From the NCBI GenBank assembly GCA_937925635.1, contig CALALX010000088.1:13257-77256 (forward strand): a stretch of DNA of 64,000 nucleotides, read 5' to 3'. Origin of the DNA: an uncultured Caulobacter sp. (GTDB taxonomy: Bacteria > Pseudomonadota > Alphaproteobacteria > Caulobacterales > Caulobacteraceae). The notes beneath the pieces were generated by a model, which worked only from the letters and a program-made list of their open reading frames with translations, was not told the origin of the DNA and made no database searches. The position numbers and the translations under genes are program-made. Below are positions 63,139 to 64,000 of the stretch, piece by piece; positions within the stretch are counted from its first letter, which is position 1, and each line of letters starts with the position of its first letter.

Positions 63139-64000
63139 ATGAAGGGCCCGGCCATATTCCTGGCGCAGTTCGCGGGCGACGAGGCGCCGTTCAACAGCCT
63201 GGAGGCCATTGCCCGCTGGGCCGGCGACCTGGGCTACAAGGGCGTGCAGATTCCGACCTGGGACCGGCGGCTGTTCGATCTGAAGCTGGCCGCCGAAAGC
63301 GACGCCTACTGCGACGAGGTCAAGGGGATCCTGGCCGACGCCGGGCTGGAGATCTCGGAGCTGTCGACCCATACCCAGGGCCAGATGGTGGCGGTTCATC
63401 CGGCCTATGACGAGATGTTCGACGGCGCCGCGCCGAAGGCCGTCCGAGGCAATCCGACGGCGCGCCAGCAATGGGCGGTCGACCAGGTCCTGATGGGGGC
63501 GAGGGCCTCGCGGCGGATGGGACTGGACGCCCATGTGACCTTTTCAGGCTCGCTGGCCTGGCCCTACCTCTATCCTTATCCGCAGCGGCCGGCCGGGCTG
63601 ATCGAGGAAGCGTTCGACGAACTGGCGCGGCGTTGGCGGCCGATCCTCGACGCCTTCGAGGAGGCCGGCGTCGACCTCTGCTACGAGATCCACCCGAGCG
63701 AGGACCTGTTCGACGGCACGACCGTGGAGATGTTCTGGGACAGGGTGGATCATCACCCTCGCGCCTGCCTGCTCTACGACCCCAGCCACTTCCTGCTGCA
63801 GCAGCTCGACTATCTGGCGTACATCGACCTCTACCACGAGCGGATCCGGATGTTTCACGTCAAGGACGCGGAGTTCCGGCCGACCGGGCGGCAGGGCGTC
63901 TACAGCGGGTACGCGCCGTGGAAGGAAAGGGCCGGACGCTTCCGTTCGCTCGGCGACGGCCAGATCGACTTCAAGGCCATCTTCTCGAAGTTCGCCCAGT
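63139..64000 (+). CDS. Sugar phosphate isomerase/epimerase family protein (5' part)
   Basis: The frame is open from ATG 63139 to the window end (at least 287 residues), with GGGAGGAAG just upstream. It is a xylose-isomerase-like TIM barrel. GYKGVQIPTWDRRLFDL is an early strand, GVDLCYEIHPSEDLFDGTTVEMFW has the metal-binding Glu and His, CLLYDPSHFLLQQLDY adds Asp/His, and RIRMFHVKDAEFRPTG contains another ligand His. It is divergent from the symporter. Function is likely sugar or hydroxy-pyruvate-type isomerisation; the end is missing. Confidence 0.85.
   Translation, partial: MKGPAIFLAQFAGDEAPFNSLEAIARWAGDLGYKGVQIPTWDRRLFDLKLAAESDAYCDEVKGILADAGLEISELSTHTQGQMVAVHPAYDEMFDGAAPKAVRGNPTARQQWAVDQVLMGARASRRMGLDAHVTFSGSLAWPYLYPYPQRPAGLIEEAFDELARRWRPILDAFEEAGVDLCYEIHPSEDLFDGTTVEMFWDRVDHHPRACLLYDPSHFLLQQLDYLAYIDLYHERIRMFHVKDAEFRPTGRQGVYSGYAPWKERAGRFRSLGDGQIDFKAIFSKFAQ

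Overview
The window is a chromosomal segment of a GC-rich alphaproteobacterium, most likely from the Caulobacterales (Caulobacter, Phenylobacterium or a close relative). The grounds are the family set: EipA/DUF1134, UrcA, TorF-type porin, CobT cobaltochelatase, a CdnL/CarD regulator beside FdxA and a SUV3-like helicase, and GANTC and TTAA-N7-TTAR motifs like those read by CcrM and CtrA. The genus call is inference. I see no rRNA, tRNA, CRISPR array, insertion sequence or prophage. Nearly everything is ordinary, densely packed coding sequence, with many ATGA or GTGA stop/start overlaps.

Layout. 1-13.4 kb: end of a heptosyltransferase, then the translation block infC ... rpmI-rplT ... pheS-orf-pheT-VOC. 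It is interrupted after infC by two tandem S9 peptidases, an MFS pump, a MarR regulator and an S41 peptidase. infC appears to start with AUU. A 127-residue protein of unknown function sits between pheS and pheT, overlapping both. 13.4-17 kb: a probable transcription attenuator (leader peptide, antiterminator, terminator) before two tandem ACT-domain proteins, a YqhA-family membrane protein, and lepA on the minus strand. 17-25 kb: an RND efflux pair, EipA, small proteins, a cold-shock protein, an EVE-HNH nuclease and a GNAT enzyme. 25-33 kb: a sulfatase, a DUF4893 lipoprotein, a VOC protein, ClpB, a GNAT enzyme, a small protein and a porin-like protein. 33-41 kb: a CHASE4 histidine kinase, a DUF3089 hydrolase, then cobT, an esterase-like lipoprotein and lldD in one overlapping run. 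41-46 kb: UrcA, L28, an HxlR/CMD divergent pair, a DUF1080 protein flanked by two copies of a ~110-bp direct repeat, an amidohydrolase and a PNPOx-like flavoprotein. 46-51 kb: SUV3-like helicase, S4 protein, FdxA and CdnL. 51-58 kb: MpaB/TetR divergent pair, a methyltransferase, two thioesterases, DUF2239, a nuclease homologue, an SRPBCC protein, an SDR, a second MFS pump and a FitAB-type toxin-antitoxin pair. 58-64 kb: a fatty-acid catabolic run (two acyl-CoA dehydrogenases and an enoyl-CoA hydratase), a sodium:solute symporter, and the start of a TIM-barrel isomerase cut by the window end.

Most worth checking: the attenuator with tandem ACT proteins; the gene nested between pheS and pheT; the PIN toxin whose conserved Glu is Gly; the direct repeats with helically phased GATTCG boxes; the adjacent acyl-CoA dehydrogenases of which only one has the usual catalytic Glu motif; the EVE-HNH nuclease; and several palindromic operators (DUF2239, TetR/MpaB, RND pump). 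No single large novel system is evident.
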